64,000 bases of DNA from Polytrichum commune (taxonomy: Eukaryota > Streptophyta > Polytrichopsida > Polytrichales > Polytrichaceae): NCBI GenBank assembly GCA_950295325.1, contig OX485809.1:7564001-7628000 (forward strand), in the 5' to 3' direction. A program made the position numbers and the translations under genes. The first letter of the stretch is position 1. Each line of letters starts with the position of its first letter. The notes beneath the pieces are model-generated. The model ran no database searches. It was given only the letters and a program-made list of their open reading frames with translations, and had not been told where the DNA came from. This document shows positions 46,560 through 58,800 of this stretch, one piece after another.

Positions 46560-47311
46560 TCACCCCCGTAAGCACCTCAAAAGGTTTGTCAAACTCCACG
46601 AACTTGAGCACGGGCGGCGAAGAGAACTTGCTCTTAAGCTCCCCAAAGACTTGGTGACAAGGCTAGTCCCACTCTTGGGATAGCCATTTCTTTCACAAGT
46701 CGGACAACCATCGAGCTTCATGCTCCCATATGCAATGGCCATTTTTTTTTAACATCAACATCCGCCAAATAAAGTCCCTCGCCCCCGTATGCACCTCAAA
46801 AGGTATGTCAAACTCCGCGAACTTGAGCACGGGCGGCGAAGAGAACTTCGTCTTAAGCTCCCCAATGGCTTGGTGGCACGGCTCATCCCACTCTTGGGAT
46901 AGCCATTTCTTGTACAAGCCGGACAAGGTTCGACAACCATGAAGCTTAATGCTCTCATAAGCAATGGTCATCCATCTTGGATCAACATCCGCCAATGATA
47001 AAGTCCTTCGTCTCCATGTGCACCTCAAAATGCTTATGAAAACCCGGAAACTTAACCACATCTTGTGAAGGGAACTTGCTCTTGAGCTTCCCAAAGGCTT
47101 GGTGACAAGGCTCATCCCACTCTTGGGATAGCCATTTTTTCAACAAATTGACTAAGGTCCTAGCAACCTTAGAAAAACCTCGAATGAAGTGGTGGTAGTA
47201 GTTGGCAAGGCCAACAAATGACCTAAGCCATTTTCTTGAGTCAAGGACCAATTCTCCTTTTGGATGGCCTTGATATTCTTCATGTTTGTCACCAACTTCC
47301 TTTGTCACCAC
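46560..47311 (-). pseudogene. Reverse transcriptase end with triplicated RNase H start
   Basis: Minus strand 47311-46982 encodes LRSFVGLANYYHHFIRGFSK, LLKKWLSQEWDEPCHQAFGK and LKSKFPSQDVVKFPGF, the connection between Gypsy reverse transcriptase and RNase H. The LSQEWDEPCHQA..LKxKF..PVLKF..F..FEVHT segment occurs three times in tandem; its codons begin near 47130, 46901 and 46682, so the units are about 229 and 219 bp. The nested element has one copy. Frames differ between copies, so this is a decayed duplication. Confidence 0.8.
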
Positions 47312-48937
47312 ATACCTCTAGAACTCAATATCTTGTTGAGCAAAGTTATTTTCATTTCTTGGCGGTAACTTTTGGGCAACACATTGGTGAATACATCATT
47401 GTATCTCCCCAACATCCCACCAAAGTGGTTTAGGGGAGGCCCATCTTTCCTAGCCTCCCCATAAGTTCTATCGAGTTGCTCCAATTGAACCACGACTATT
47501 ATGTTGGCCATTTTTCATTTGGTCCATTAAGACCAAATTCAACTTGGGTCCTCCTACCATAGGAGTCCTTATCAATTTGAACTTCATCTCTTTGTCATTA
47601 TGACACATCATAATGCACCGCAAGCACACCGGCTTGCACCTCACATCTCTCATGTGAGTTTCAAAGAAGGTGACCTTTCCAATGACATGCACCTCATTTA
47701 TTTCACATAGAGTGAAATGTTGACAAAATCTAATGTCCCACATCAAAAGGTTACATGCATCGCCGCCTCCTTTGCTTCATGCGGTTCGCCCTTTGCAAAC
47801 CGTACTTTGGTGGGCTTGCCGGCTCTACCCGTCCGCGAACCCCAACCCCCTTGTGAGCTTTCGGCTCATGAAAGAGTCCGTTGCCTCTTTGACAACTCAT
47901 GAGACATATCTCCCATTCATTTGAGCCTCAAGGTATACATGACTTGGCCTTGGCTTAAGGCTACTAGCCTTGGCCACAAAGCCACCATCTAATTCTCCGT
48001 CCACCGCAATAATATGTTTTGGCTCGGTCCGCAAAGCCAACTTTTAACATTTCGTCCGTGGAACGAATTGGTTTAGTGCCACAAAAGCAATTTCCAATAA
48101 TTTGTCCACAAAACAAACATGTTTTCCCTTGATAGCACAAAGCCACCTTCCCACACTCCGTATGCGGCACGAACATGAATTGCCTTGGTAGGACAAACCC
48201 ACCTTCCAACATTCCGTCCGCGGCATGAGTATGATTTGCCTTGGAAGCATAAAGCCACCTTTCAACATTCCGTTAGCGGCACCAACATATTTTGCCTAAG
48301 TAAAATGAACCAAACAATTTGCACTCATTTCTTTGGGACCAACTTTGGCTAAAGCCACTTGTGGTGATGCGCCGCCAAACTTTTCTTCGGGACCATCGGA
48401 TTCAATGATCTTGCAAACTTGATGATCCCTACCATGTCCTCAAGAAGCCTTGGGGACTTAAACAAGGCATCCACCACCCGCTTTTAAAACCCCACCTAAA
48501 ACGATGCATTTCTTAGAAAGCTCGTCCGTTTTAGGTGTATCCTTCATTTGTGCGTTTGAATAGCGCACATAGGCCTTAAGAGGCCCCGGGTGCCTCATTA
48601 GCACCAAGTTCATTTCAACATCCGAACCTTCGAAGCATCTCGAATTGAAATTTCAATCCAACATTAATACCCTCCAAGGTTTTGGGTGCATTCGGTATTC
48701 TAGGCCCCAAATACTATTTGAGGTTTGCAGGAGCCCTTTCAAAGGACACCTCCATTTTCCTCACCGAATCCACCCTCATGCCCACCATGACCATTAAAAT
48801 CAATGGTATGGTCAAACTCCATTTGCACATGATCCTTGTTCCAATTTGAGCCTCACAACCTTTTGGAAACCCCGGGCTCACCATCATACCCCGCATTTTT
48901 GATATCCATGTTTCCCTCAAAGTGCGAGTTCAAAACT
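47312..48937 (-). pseudogene. Degraded gag-protease of the outer chromovirus
   Basis: From the primer site leftwards: a gag start (MVSPGFPKGCEAQIG near 48850-48890), RHPGPLKAYVR-type sequence (about 48600-48500), a stretch of roughly 70-bp repeats (48300-47985; KANH-like and NVERW-like peptides), then FTLCEINEVHVIGKVTFFET and KFKLIRTPMVGGPKLNLVLM (47746-47468), in the protease-to-polymerase linker. Stops and frame changes are frequent throughout. Confidence 0.65.
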
Positions 48938-48958
48938 TGGAACCCTGCTCTGATACCA
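48938..48958 (-). promoter_or_regulatory. Primer-binding site of the outer element
   Basis: Reverse complement of TGGTATCAGAGC..., two bases inside the 5' LTR (48961). Confidence 0.95.
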
Positions 48959-48960
48959 AG

Positions 48961-49936
48961 TGTCGCAACCCTTGCTAGCCCCCCCTTGACCATCTTGCCA
49001 ATTTTCAATTCTAGCAAAGGTTACGAGTCGCTAACCCTTCGCATACCGCCATGCTAATGGTTAGCTCCTCTAACCCCGGACCATTAGTTCATAGGAGGGG
49101 AACCAACCCTCCTACTTTGATTTCGGGACTCACCCCTTTAATCGGTAACCAAACCTTAGATGTGGACTTCCATCCATGGAAGTCCAATCTTATGTTGATC
49201 ATCGCGTTGCCGGAGCAACACTACAACAACCCGAAGCATACTAGGCAACTATGGCCTCACAATGGGCCAAAGCCCATGGAGGCCGTGCCGTTCGGCCTCG
49301 GGTGGGTGAGGTCACACCACCTCACCCATATAAGCCTCTAGGACTTCACGCGGGGCCCCTACCCCACCGTCAACCAACCTCTTGTCTCTCTACCAAGAGT
49401 TGGGGCCAAGTGGACATTTTCCTTTAGCTGCTGGGCCTAGAACCCCCTAGCAGCTTCAGACCATCATAACTTCCTTGTATGATGTCTGATCATAACAACC
49501 AACCACTCCATCTTCATCTACGCTTCACGTAGATGCCGATGGACTCCTCACTTGCCCCATTCGGACAAGTATTGAGGACGTTATGCCTGTTTGAACCTTG
49601 GCAGTCCCGGGAATCACTCCCAGGCACTGCTGTACCAGGGCGCTGTCCCGGGACAGCGCCCCACTCAAATGGCCATAACTCCTAGCTCACACCTCCGATT
49701 GAGGTGTTCTTGAGCTTTCTAGAATCACCACGCCATGAGCTACGCATAGCTCATGGCCTTACCCTTGTGCCTCCTAGTCTTCGTGGGTGGGAGGCGTTCC
49801 CAACGCCCGGGGCCCTCACCCACACTAGGATCACTTGGGCCCTCTCACCAACGGCGCCACAAGTCCCGGGTGTCACTCCGGGGTCCCCCTTGTGCCCATG
49901 GTGTTTCGGGCACTCCTCATGGAGAGGTGCGCGACA
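48961..49936 (-). mobile_element. 5' LTR of the outer chromovirus
   Basis: 976 bp, nearly identical to the 3' LTR at 40369-41344. It is followed outside by GTGTG, which also precedes 40369. Confidence 0.95.
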
Positions 49937-49941
49937 GTGTG

Positions 49942-50984
49942 GCTGCAACGTCGTGCTGGGTTGGACATGTCCACATACTCACTGGTGCGTGCTCTTCCAG
50001 CCAATGCTTGTTTAAATTACCAGCTAGTGTTGAAAGTGTGTACATGTCATGTGTCCGAAATGACAGGAGTTCCTCATTGTGTTGGCGCTTCGATGCGTAG
50101 GTCAGTTTGCTCACATACTTTTTGGTGCCAATAATTTTTGGGTTTAATGCAATATGATCCTCCCAAAATTGCGGGGTGCAATGAAGCATTTTTAGTTTGA
50201 AACATTTGTTGGCACACGACTAAAACCAAACCTAACATTATGAAACATCCCCAGCGGCTTCAAATGATATATTTTTCAAGTTTTGCTTGTTTTCCACAAC
50301 AAAAAATATATCTTCTAGAGCTTCCCATTCAATTACCATAGACACCATGATCGCCAAAACCCTGAACTCTAAGTCATTTGGGTGCAGTGACCATCAAAGA
50401 TAGGTTGCCTTGATGTTGATCTTTTCATGTTTTCTTGCTTAATATTCAGACTTAGGAAGTGAGGCCAGCCTCTTTGGATCCGCATTCTCAATAGTACCGG
50501 TTGATACCTTACCCTCCACTGGAGTGGAAGAATGAGAACATAGTGAGCGGTTGAAGATTCATACGTAACTAGGGTTGCATCCTATTTTCTTGCTTTAGGC
50601 AGTCCTGTAGTGATGTTAATAGTTTTCATGCCCATATTGATTACTTATGTTCAATGGACACCTATATTCAAGAACGGGGACCAAAAGACATGTGTTGAAA
50701 AGAGTTTGAACATTATTTGGAGGGTTTATGTGACCAACCTATGGCTCTCTGTCTGTAACCTTTGGAAAGATTCCCCTGTTCAAGGCATGCTCCAAATCTC
50801 TCTGTGATTGATTGTAGACTCCTCCTTGCAAGATAAGCACTAATGATATGATATTCAGGATTCAAGATGGCACTAACTAGTTGCAAGACAGAGTTGATGT
50901 TCCGACCGGGAGGGGGATGCGAAGAGGTTTGGGATTGAAGCATTCGAGATCTGGGTTGTTTAACGGGTATCAAGACAAATCCAC
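49942..50984. other. Sequence between chromovirus and CACTA gene
   Basis: I find no supported gene, LTR or CACTA-type terminus here. It continues the pre-insertion sequence at 40171-40363, since removing the insertion joins ...TCTCTACGTGTG to GCTGCAACGTCG. It may hold the CACTA promoter. Confidence 0.4.
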
Positions 50985-53900
50985 ATGGAGGGTGAACCTA
51001 CAGCTCGACTCCCACTGAATCATCCGCTTCGAATTAAGGCAAGGGACTTAAAGTTGCAACAAAGGGATGAAGAACGTGCACGTAGGAATGAACTCCGTCG
51101 GTACAGGTGTCCGTGCAATTTATGCGGAGGTCGAAGGCGGCCCTACAACAGCGCCACTGTTGCACGACACCTGAGGCATCGAGGCAGGCATGGTGCCCTT
51201 AGAGGGTGGACTCAGGTATCCATTTTATTACACCGCGCCCGAGAAGATGGTCAAAGTCCGCATTTTTGTCCGTTGCTGCATGATTTGTTCATATTTTTGC
51301 GGCAAAATGTTAACTCATTGATTGTCATTGTGGAGCAGGGCGACGTTTGCGACTCCTCGGATGAGGAGTGGGACCAACACATTGGGAGAAACGCGAGAGC
51401 ATTTCTGGGCCTTAACGAGCCAGTAGCTGAAATAGCACTAGACGAAGGGGTGGGGATGGGCACGATGGTTCGGAACGCATTCGCATGTGCGGACGACATT
51501 CACATGCGGGCATCGTTGTTTGGTTACACCTCAACTGACATTGCAGATGGATCAGATGTCGACGGGCAGGCGCTTCGGGGGGTCAACTTGGCTGGGGTTG
51601 ACAATGTAAACATGAGTGCCAATGATGGAATGTTTGGTGGTAATGTAAGTGGCCACGTGCTTGGCCATGCCTCTGACGTGGACATGCTTCCTGGTAACCC
51701 TGCAAGCATGGCCACAAATCCATCTGAAGGGGAAGGCAGCGACAGCGTGGAATCGTCTGCCGACGGAAGAGGTCCTGCATTTAGAGTGGACCACGCGCAA
51801 GAGGGAATTTTCGGCATGGGGGAGAATGGGGCACCGCACAACAACTCCACCGACTCTTCTAGTGCCGAAGAGGGTTCCAGTGCCGAAGAGTGGGATGCAG
51901 GGGATGACATTTCCAGCGACGGCGAAGATCTGGAAGAGATGTTGGGACAAATTCCACCTGATCGCATGGGGTCAAACCCCAAGATTGACATGGCTGCCAC
52001 TTTGCCCCTATATGAAGGCAGCACATTATCAATGTTATGTGCGACTTTACTCATAGTGAACTGTTGCAAGACACACGGTGTCTCCAACATGTTCATGAAT
52101 GAGTTACTCATGCTCTTGAGCATGAGCATTCTGCCAGCTGGGAATTGCTTACCCAAAACGGAGTACGAGGCGAGCAAGATTCTGCGAAGACTTGGTTTGG
52201 CATATAACATGATTCATGCTTGTCCTAATGGTTGTTGTTTGTTTCAGGGTGAATTAGAGGACTTGGAAAAATGCCCAGTGTGCGATCAGGAGAGGTATAG
52301 GAGGTGCGGTAGGTCAAGGGTACCAAACTTGATATTACGCCACTTCCCTCTCATTCCTCAGTTGCAAAGAATGTTTAGTTCGAAAAAATTGTCCAAGTTA
52401 AATGTGTGGCACCATTTTCACAAGAGTGAGGATGGAAAGATGAGACACACGGCTGATTCTCCGCAGTGGAATTTTGTGCACACAGATTTGGAGCCCGAGG
52501 CAGGGAATGATAGATTCGGGCAGGATCCAAGGGATATCCATTTGGGACTTGCCCTAGACGGCATGAACCCATACTCGGAGAAGCGTAGTACATCTAACTT
52601 GACTCCGGTGATTGTGTTCAATTACAATCTACCTCCATGGATGGTAACCAAAAAATATTTTGTAATGTTATGTCTACTAATTCCAACTAAATTAAGTCTA
52701 ACTGGGCTGAATTTTGATGTGTTCCTACAGCCTCTTGTAGATGAATTGCAAAAACTTTGGAGTCGGGGAGGTGTTCCCACACGGGATGCCAGAGCGCACA
52801 TGGGCAGGTCCATCTTTAATATGCGGGCTGTATTGATGTGGACTTTGCACGATTTTCCAGCTTATGGCCTTATTTCACGACTGACCACAAAAGGATTCAA
52901 GGCTTGTCCTATATGCGGGCCACATACAAAATCACGGCGGTCAAAGGTACTCCAAAAAAACGTGTACTGCAACTGCCATCGAAGGTATCTTCGACAAGAC
53001 CACTACTTCCGCGGTGCAGTCGATGCCTTTGACAATGAATCCAATGATGAGACTGAAGAGGAGCCGCTAAATGGAAATCAAACAATTCGACGCGGCAATC
53101 AATCTGAGGCCTTCATTGACGGTGGCGGCACTGAGAAGGACGAGGGATTTCCAGCCAAAGAGCATGGTGTGAAGAGAGTATCAGCCTTATATCAGTTGCC
53201 ATACTGGAGGGTTAGTTCATTAAACACAAATCAATGATGTTTGAATGTTTGTGCTTGATTAGAAACCACATGTGACCATGACGGATGGCTTTAAATTGTT
53301 GTCTGCCATACAACCAAAGAAGGTAACATTCTCTAAGGCCGGTATGGGGAAACTGCAGATTCAGGCAATAACGAGGTATGAGGTTTATGTAGACCCCGAA
53401 ATCACAGTTGCAAAATCTGTATTTCCCTTAATGCTGGCTTGTCCTGACATCTATGCGCCCATTCTATGTCTATACATTCTCCAATTCTGTGGGCTTGGGT
53501 GTGGCCATGGATCAGTCAAACTTCAAGGACCATGAGTGCATCGTGGGTTTTTTTTTTGTTTTAAAAATATAATTTTCTGTCCTCGATGTATCCCTTAGCT
53601 AATGAATGAGAGCCCTTGTATGCAGTACTCACTATTGTGTGGTCAAGCACTCCCAGGTACAAGGATGGAGGGTGCGAACAAGACATGAACCCCAGTTACA
53701 CCCTGATTCAATTTAGAGCTCATTGGAGCGGCCTGAAGCAACAGCGTGGATCCTGACCGAACCTATATTATTACTCTTGCTTGTAGAAGCAAAAACTTTG
53801 TTCAATCTCATTATCTGCTCAAGGAATGATAGGCATTGATTGCCGTATGGACTGTACAGGTCCATAGTTCCAGTCCGCCTCCATGTCTTCACCTTCTAAT

Positions 53901-56068
53901 CACGTGCATACATTGTTTATGGTCTACATGCTCCGATGCAAGACTCTTTCTAACTCTGATTATGTTTTTGATGCAGAGGCTTCCAATTCGCCATCTATTG
54001 GACATAATGCACATTGAGCGAAACATCTGTGAATCCATGTTGAAACTATTATTTGGAGCCAAGGACACGGCAACATCACGTCGAGACATGGAAGAAGAGG
54101 GAATCCGAGAACATTTGTGGATTCGCCGCGGCCTTCAAGCAGGTGGGCATTACTTCAAACCTCCTGCGCCGTATGTGCTGAAGAAGGAAGAACAAAAGAT
54201 TTTTCTGGACCAATTGGATGGCATAACACTACCAACGGGTTATTGCGGGCCAATGAAGAAGCACATCATCAAGAACAAAATTGGTAACATGAAGTCACAC
54301 GACTTTCACATTTTTTTCCAATTTATCCTACCTGTTTGTTTGAGACATCTTCTAGACTCTGGCCCTCGGCAGGCCATAATTCGGTTGGCCCGGTTGTTCA
54401 CAATGATTTGCAAGAAAGTCATCAATGTTGCTGAATTAGATGGTCTCCAACATTATGCGGCCGAAACCATGTGCCTGATGGAGATTTGGTTTCCTCCTTC
54501 TTTCTTTGACATTATGGTACACTTGCCAATCCACCTTGTTAGACAGGTTAAGTTGTGTGGACCTATTGCTAATGCATGGTGCTATCCGGTAGAGAGACAC
54601 TTGCACGTTTTGAAAAAATATATACGGAGCAGGGCACACCCCGAAGGTGCCATTGCGAATGCTTATATGTATGATGAAGCTCTCGGTTTTTGCACCGAGT
54701 ACTTGAAATTGTATCCGCACACACGACGGCGGATTTGGGACGATGAGGAGGAGCCAGGCGATTGTGGGGAGTTGTTGGAAGGGAAGGCCTCGAACCGAGA
54801 GCTAACTAGCCAAGAGCGTCGTGGAATCCATTCTTGGATTATCCGCAATTCAGAAGCAACTATGCAGCCTTGGAGGTACGCGACCTGTCACCCTTGTCAT
54901 GATTTATGTGCATCTTGTTCAGTTCGGGTGGTACACAACTGCGATGTCAGCATTGTGCGCTCTACAATATAGTTACTTCAGATGTTTATGTTGCAGAGAG
55001 TACCAGGCACTTACAGAGGAGCTGGAGGCTGAAAGGGACTCATTCAGAAGAGATGTTGCTGCGAGGGGACTTACTCGAAGAGCGCAATACGAATACCCTG
55101 ATCACCTATTGAATGATCTGCCAGACTTTATCGAGTGGTTGGCCCAGTACACAAATCAGTTGGTGAAAGCTCTAGGCTCCAGCAATGTCAACATTGAATT
55201 ACTACGATTATCAGCTCTACCTTCAAGGCAAGCCGAGAATTACCAACAAATGTGGGCATATGGCAATCATTATAGGGTGGCGAACGAAGGTGTCGAACAT
55301 GGGTACATCACGCAGGATTATGGCATCGCCAACATTTTTGGAGCAGAGGAAGGACGAAGTGCAGGGTTGAGCATGATAGGAGTCTTGAAAGAGATAATTG
55401 TCGTGAGGTACTCGGCCCAACGGAGAGTCGTATTTCGGGGTTCATGGATCCGCAATGATCCTGGGCCACGGTCATCAACAAAAATAGACCAATATGGCTT
55501 CACAACGGTACGTTTCAACGATCGAATTGCACGAGACAGAGAACCATATGTTTTGCCGGCTACGGTGCGCCAGGTATTCTATCCCGTGACCCTATTTGAG
55601 TTGATGAAGAATTTGCGGTACTACTGGTCGCAATGAGTTGCAATATATGTAGCAAAACAGGCTGTGAGTTTGTGTTGTTTGAGGGACACAATGATGTGTT
55701 GGCAATTTGCACCAATGGAGCAGGTGTTCTTCATCAAAGATTGGCGACATCCGGGGTGGCGCGTTGTCCTTCAGAAGGAGCCGCGGTCCAGGAGAGTCGT
55801 GGATAACAATGACGAACAGATATTAGGAATATCAGGAGATTTGATTGGATTGCAAGTGCCTGTGAATATGAATGCAGTAGAATATCGCCGCAATCCTGGC
55901 CATGCCGGGGAGAGAGTTCCAGCAGCAAAGGTTGCTAGGTTGAATGCATTGGTGAGGGGTGAGAGAATTGAGGAACACGAACCCGGAAGAGCCCGCGGAC
56001 GAAGGGGAAGGGGAAGGGGAAGGGGAAGGGAGCCCATCAGAAGAAGGCCGACGCGAACAAATGTGTAG
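50985..56068 (+). CDS. CACTA (En/Spm-type) tnp2-like transposase, five exons
   Basis: Exons 50985-51215, 51339-53210, 53977-54875, 54997-55573 and 55724-56068 join by GT-AG introns into about 1307 residues. Order: a Cys/His N-terminus (CPCNLCGGRRRPYNS...HLRHRGRH, residues about 43-71); an acidic Ser/Asp-rich region; LPLYEGSTLSMLCATLLIVN and YNMIHACPNGCCLFQGELED; the Transposase_21 core with GLALDGMNPYSEKR (near 480) and FDVFLQPLVDELQKLW; LPIRHLLDIMHIERNICESM opening a DUF4218-like domain (IHLVRQVKLCGPIANAWCYPVERHLHVLKKYIR split across it); a DUF4216-like segment (RRVVFRGSWIRNDPG, YGFTTVRFN, RQ-VFFIKDW across intron 4); and an RG-rich tail (RGRRGRGRGRGRE). Intron 1 is 123 nt without stops, so retention keeps the frame. 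I saw no frameshift; the gene may be intact. Confidence 0.85.
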
Positions 56069-57445
56069 AAATCTACCGACGCAATTCTTCTCGAAAATGG
56101 TGTCTGGAAATTGGTAAGTAGCGGTTAGCTCAATGACTGTGGTCTGTACAATGTGCTTAGACCTGTGGAGGAGTATGTCTATACGATATCTTAGTGGAAG
56201 TCTTTTGAATTTGCCCACTTCAAGAAGTTCTACAATCTTGCGTTTGACATTTATGGAACACTCTGTTGTAGACTGTGTGCTGAGCATTGTGGGCTCCGAG
56301 TATGGTTTCTGTGATGTGTGTAGACACCTTCCTAATGCATACAGTGGGGGGGATCAGAGAATTTGCACAACAGGGCCCGGCTTTTGCATGAATACTAACC
56401 CCGTGCCAGATTGTGGAATTAATATCGTTGAACATGTCTTTGGGAATACCTGAACATGTTGCAGTGTGACATTCTATATGTGTGCCAGGCCAATAACCTT
56501 GTTCCCCTGTGTAGTTTACACAACGCATCGTATGGCCAGTCTTCCTGGTGGTCATCGTTGATGTAGCCCAGGCGATTCTAGCATGCAATGGTTGCGGGGT
56601 TTACCAAATGGCCTGCAAGTATACCATATATACTTGTGGTTGTACTTTGCAGTTACATTTCGCCGGTGGGACAATAGTGCAATTAATGTAGGTGTTCAAT
56701 GTGTGAACAACGGGGCATTGGAGACTAGGTGAGTAACTAGTAAACAACTGACAAGTTATTATTCATGTGTTGGCCTTTTGGAGTGCATTTGGAACCCTAA
56801 ATCCCTTTGTGGCCAAGAATGTGCAACGCGGCTTCGGTGACATCGGCACTTATTGGAAGTGCAAGTGCACATATCCATCACGATGTAGTCCTTTTTATGT
56901 GGTGCAAAGCGGAAATGTGTGACCATCAAGGATCTTGCTGCAGCACTTGCATCGCGTTAGGGCCAATTCCATTATTAGAAAGTGCATGTTTATGAGTAAA
57001 CAGAGTGATGCTCGTCCGGAAGGTACAACAAGACTTTACCTGATGACATTAACATTATGTGGTGAATACTAAGCTATAGTGCACTTGGCATTGTTTGTGG
57101 GATTAAGCATAAGTAACATTTGAATTAGCAGTGTGCGCATTGTAGCTATGGGTTTTTTGAGACACACTCTTGCTTTGTCTTTGTGCGTATAGAAGAACTT
57201 ATTTTATTTGGCAACCATCATGATGTGCAGGGAGCACACCATGAGCAACTCGAGCACGCGGTGGATTTTTTTGTAGGGCACAACGCATACGGTGGTGGAG
57301 GCTGGCACGGAGGTCTAGGCAGAAGGTGTTAGACCGCACTGGAGATGGTGTCTCATCTGTGCATGCAGTTTTGGATTTGCAAATTGGCAACATTTTTTGA
57401 TGACATACGGCACTTTTCAGCACACACGTCACTATTCTCTGGCTG
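56069..57445. other. CACTA 3' region, no supported gene
   Basis: Between the transposase stop and the subterminal repeats. Only short unsupported frames are seen. En/Spm-type elements can carry a second gene (tnpA-like), but none is recognisable here. Confidence 0.4.
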
Positions 57446-57985
57446 TTGTGGGGGCAGAGGTTCCCAATTTTGTCATCCCACTGCACTGCATGGAGTCAGT
57501 GTTTGGTATATTTTCCATCCGAACATTTATGCATTGATTTCATATTCTTAGGAATGGTCCTCAATCTGGCCCAGGATTATTTTGAGAAGCGACAGTCGTG
57601 GCAACATTATATGTATAGTGTGCATAGTTGTTCACCAAAGATGACAACAAGTGGAGTGAATGCATATAGTGTTGGTGACAATATTGGGTCAGTTTACCAT
57701 CATTGTTTAGGCAGACAAAAAGTGTTGCTCCCACTCAATGAAATATGTAGTGTAGCCAAATTCCTGTTTGCCATGATTTTAATTGTGGGTGTGTATGTGG
57801 ACCCTCTGACACTATCCAATGTATGCTTCTCAGTTCTTCATCATTTTGTCCCGGACCCCAAGCACATAGATCTACATGAAATGTTATCCAGAGACCATAT
57901 ATATAGCACTCCTTTGCGTTACTCTTTGTGCATTCTCCAAAGTAACCTCAATCCGTGCACGGAGAGAAATGACGGTGGCAGATAG
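57446..57985 (+). CDS. Unrecognised ORF in CACTA 3' region
   Basis: A 179-codon open frame with no family I recognise. It has a hydrophobic stretch (FLFAMILIVGVYVDPL) and no introns evident. It is longer than its neighbours but composition gives little support. It may be chance, or a relic of a second CACTA gene. Confidence 0.2.
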   Translation: MWGQRFPILSSHCTAWSQCLVYFPSEHLCIDFIFLGMVLNLAQDYFEKRQSWQHYMYSVHSCSPKMTTSGVNAYSVGDNIGSVYHHCLGRQKVLLPLNEICSVAKFLFAMILIVGVYVDPLTLSNVCFSVLHHFVPDPKHIDLHEMLSRDHIYSTPLRYSLCILQSNLNPCTERNDGGR

Positions 57986-58031
57986 TGGATTTCGTATCCC
58001 ACTTTAATTCAAGCCCCTGCCGATTTCGGGT

Positions 58032-58190
58032 TACAGTCGAATTTGAGTGTTTAACGATACAACCTTGTAGTCAAATGTGAGTGACCCTAGTCTTTGCGTG
58101 GGATTGGAGTTTAGTCGGCATTTCATTTCAGAAGGCAGTCGAATTCGAGTGGCAGTCGATTTTGAGTGGCAGTCAAATTCCAGTGACAAT
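58032..58190. repeat. CACTA subterminal repeats
   Basis: The motif CAGTCGAATTTGAGTG and variants (CAGTCGAATTCGAGTG, CAGTCGATTTTGAGTG, CAGTCAAATTCCAGTG) occur in direct orientation near 58034, 58137, 58155 and 58173. In En/Spm elements, clustered subterminal motifs bind the TnpA-type protein; that role is inferred from position. Confidence 0.65.
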
Positions 58191-58800
58191 GGATATTGAG
58201 TGAGAGTTGGACGTCCCACTCACTGAATTCTGGGTGGCATGCGAATTTGGGCGTCACTGGACATGGGCACTGTATGAACATGAATGAGCGAAGAGTGTAC
58301 ACTTGCGATGTGGGTGACTGTACAGACGTTTATTCCACCTAATTCCGGTTGCAACAGATGGCCATTGCAACACAAATGATCAGAGATATGAACACATGGC
58401 AGGCATGGCATCACCCAGCCAAATATAATTATGAACATTTGATTAGCAGTCACAGTAGTCAATGTGCAAGTTGCATATTATAAGTCATGTGATGGCAATG
58501 TTATGTAGCAAATAGTAAGTGTATATGTACTACCAGTGCGGTGTTAGATCACCAAGTGCTGGAATTTGCAGTGCAAAATGGGACTGAAATTAGGAGGCCC
58601 TACAAACTAAACCAAATACCAATATTGCTCAATCAGTATATAAATTGTCGCATTTCCGGGAAACTCATTAATTGCATGCACATGCTTGTAGCCGCTCTGG
58701 AAAATTGATCAAGGAATGCAAAAATAGTTGCAACCTTAAATGACAATGACTCAAAATTTGAAATTTTTTTAAAAAAAAAATCCCTGCAAAACAGTGGTCA

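Larger units (their letters stand above)
40369..49936 (-). mobile_element. Chromovirus with a truncated nested relative inside
   Basis: Outer LTRs at 40369-41344 and 48961-49936 are both 976 bp and nearly identical (one difference noticed, near 40437 versus 49029). GTGTG lies directly outside both (40364-40368 and 49937-49941), proving one insertion. Reading on the minus strand from 49936: 5' LTR, initiator-Met primer site (48958-48938), decayed gag, protease, reverse transcriptase and RNase H, and integrase core to 45408. There a second element begins (LTR 45407-44433, primer site, gag to RNase H start) and stops near 42680. The outer integrase C-terminus, chromodomain, a purine-rich tract (41357-41345) and the 3' LTR follow. 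Confidence 0.9.

Noticed and set aside
40369-49936. Two complete chromoviruses sharing a central LTR
   Set aside because: The central LTR lacks a matching duplication and is of a different subtype. The integrase frame is cut by it, and the second internal region has no purine tract at the central LTR.
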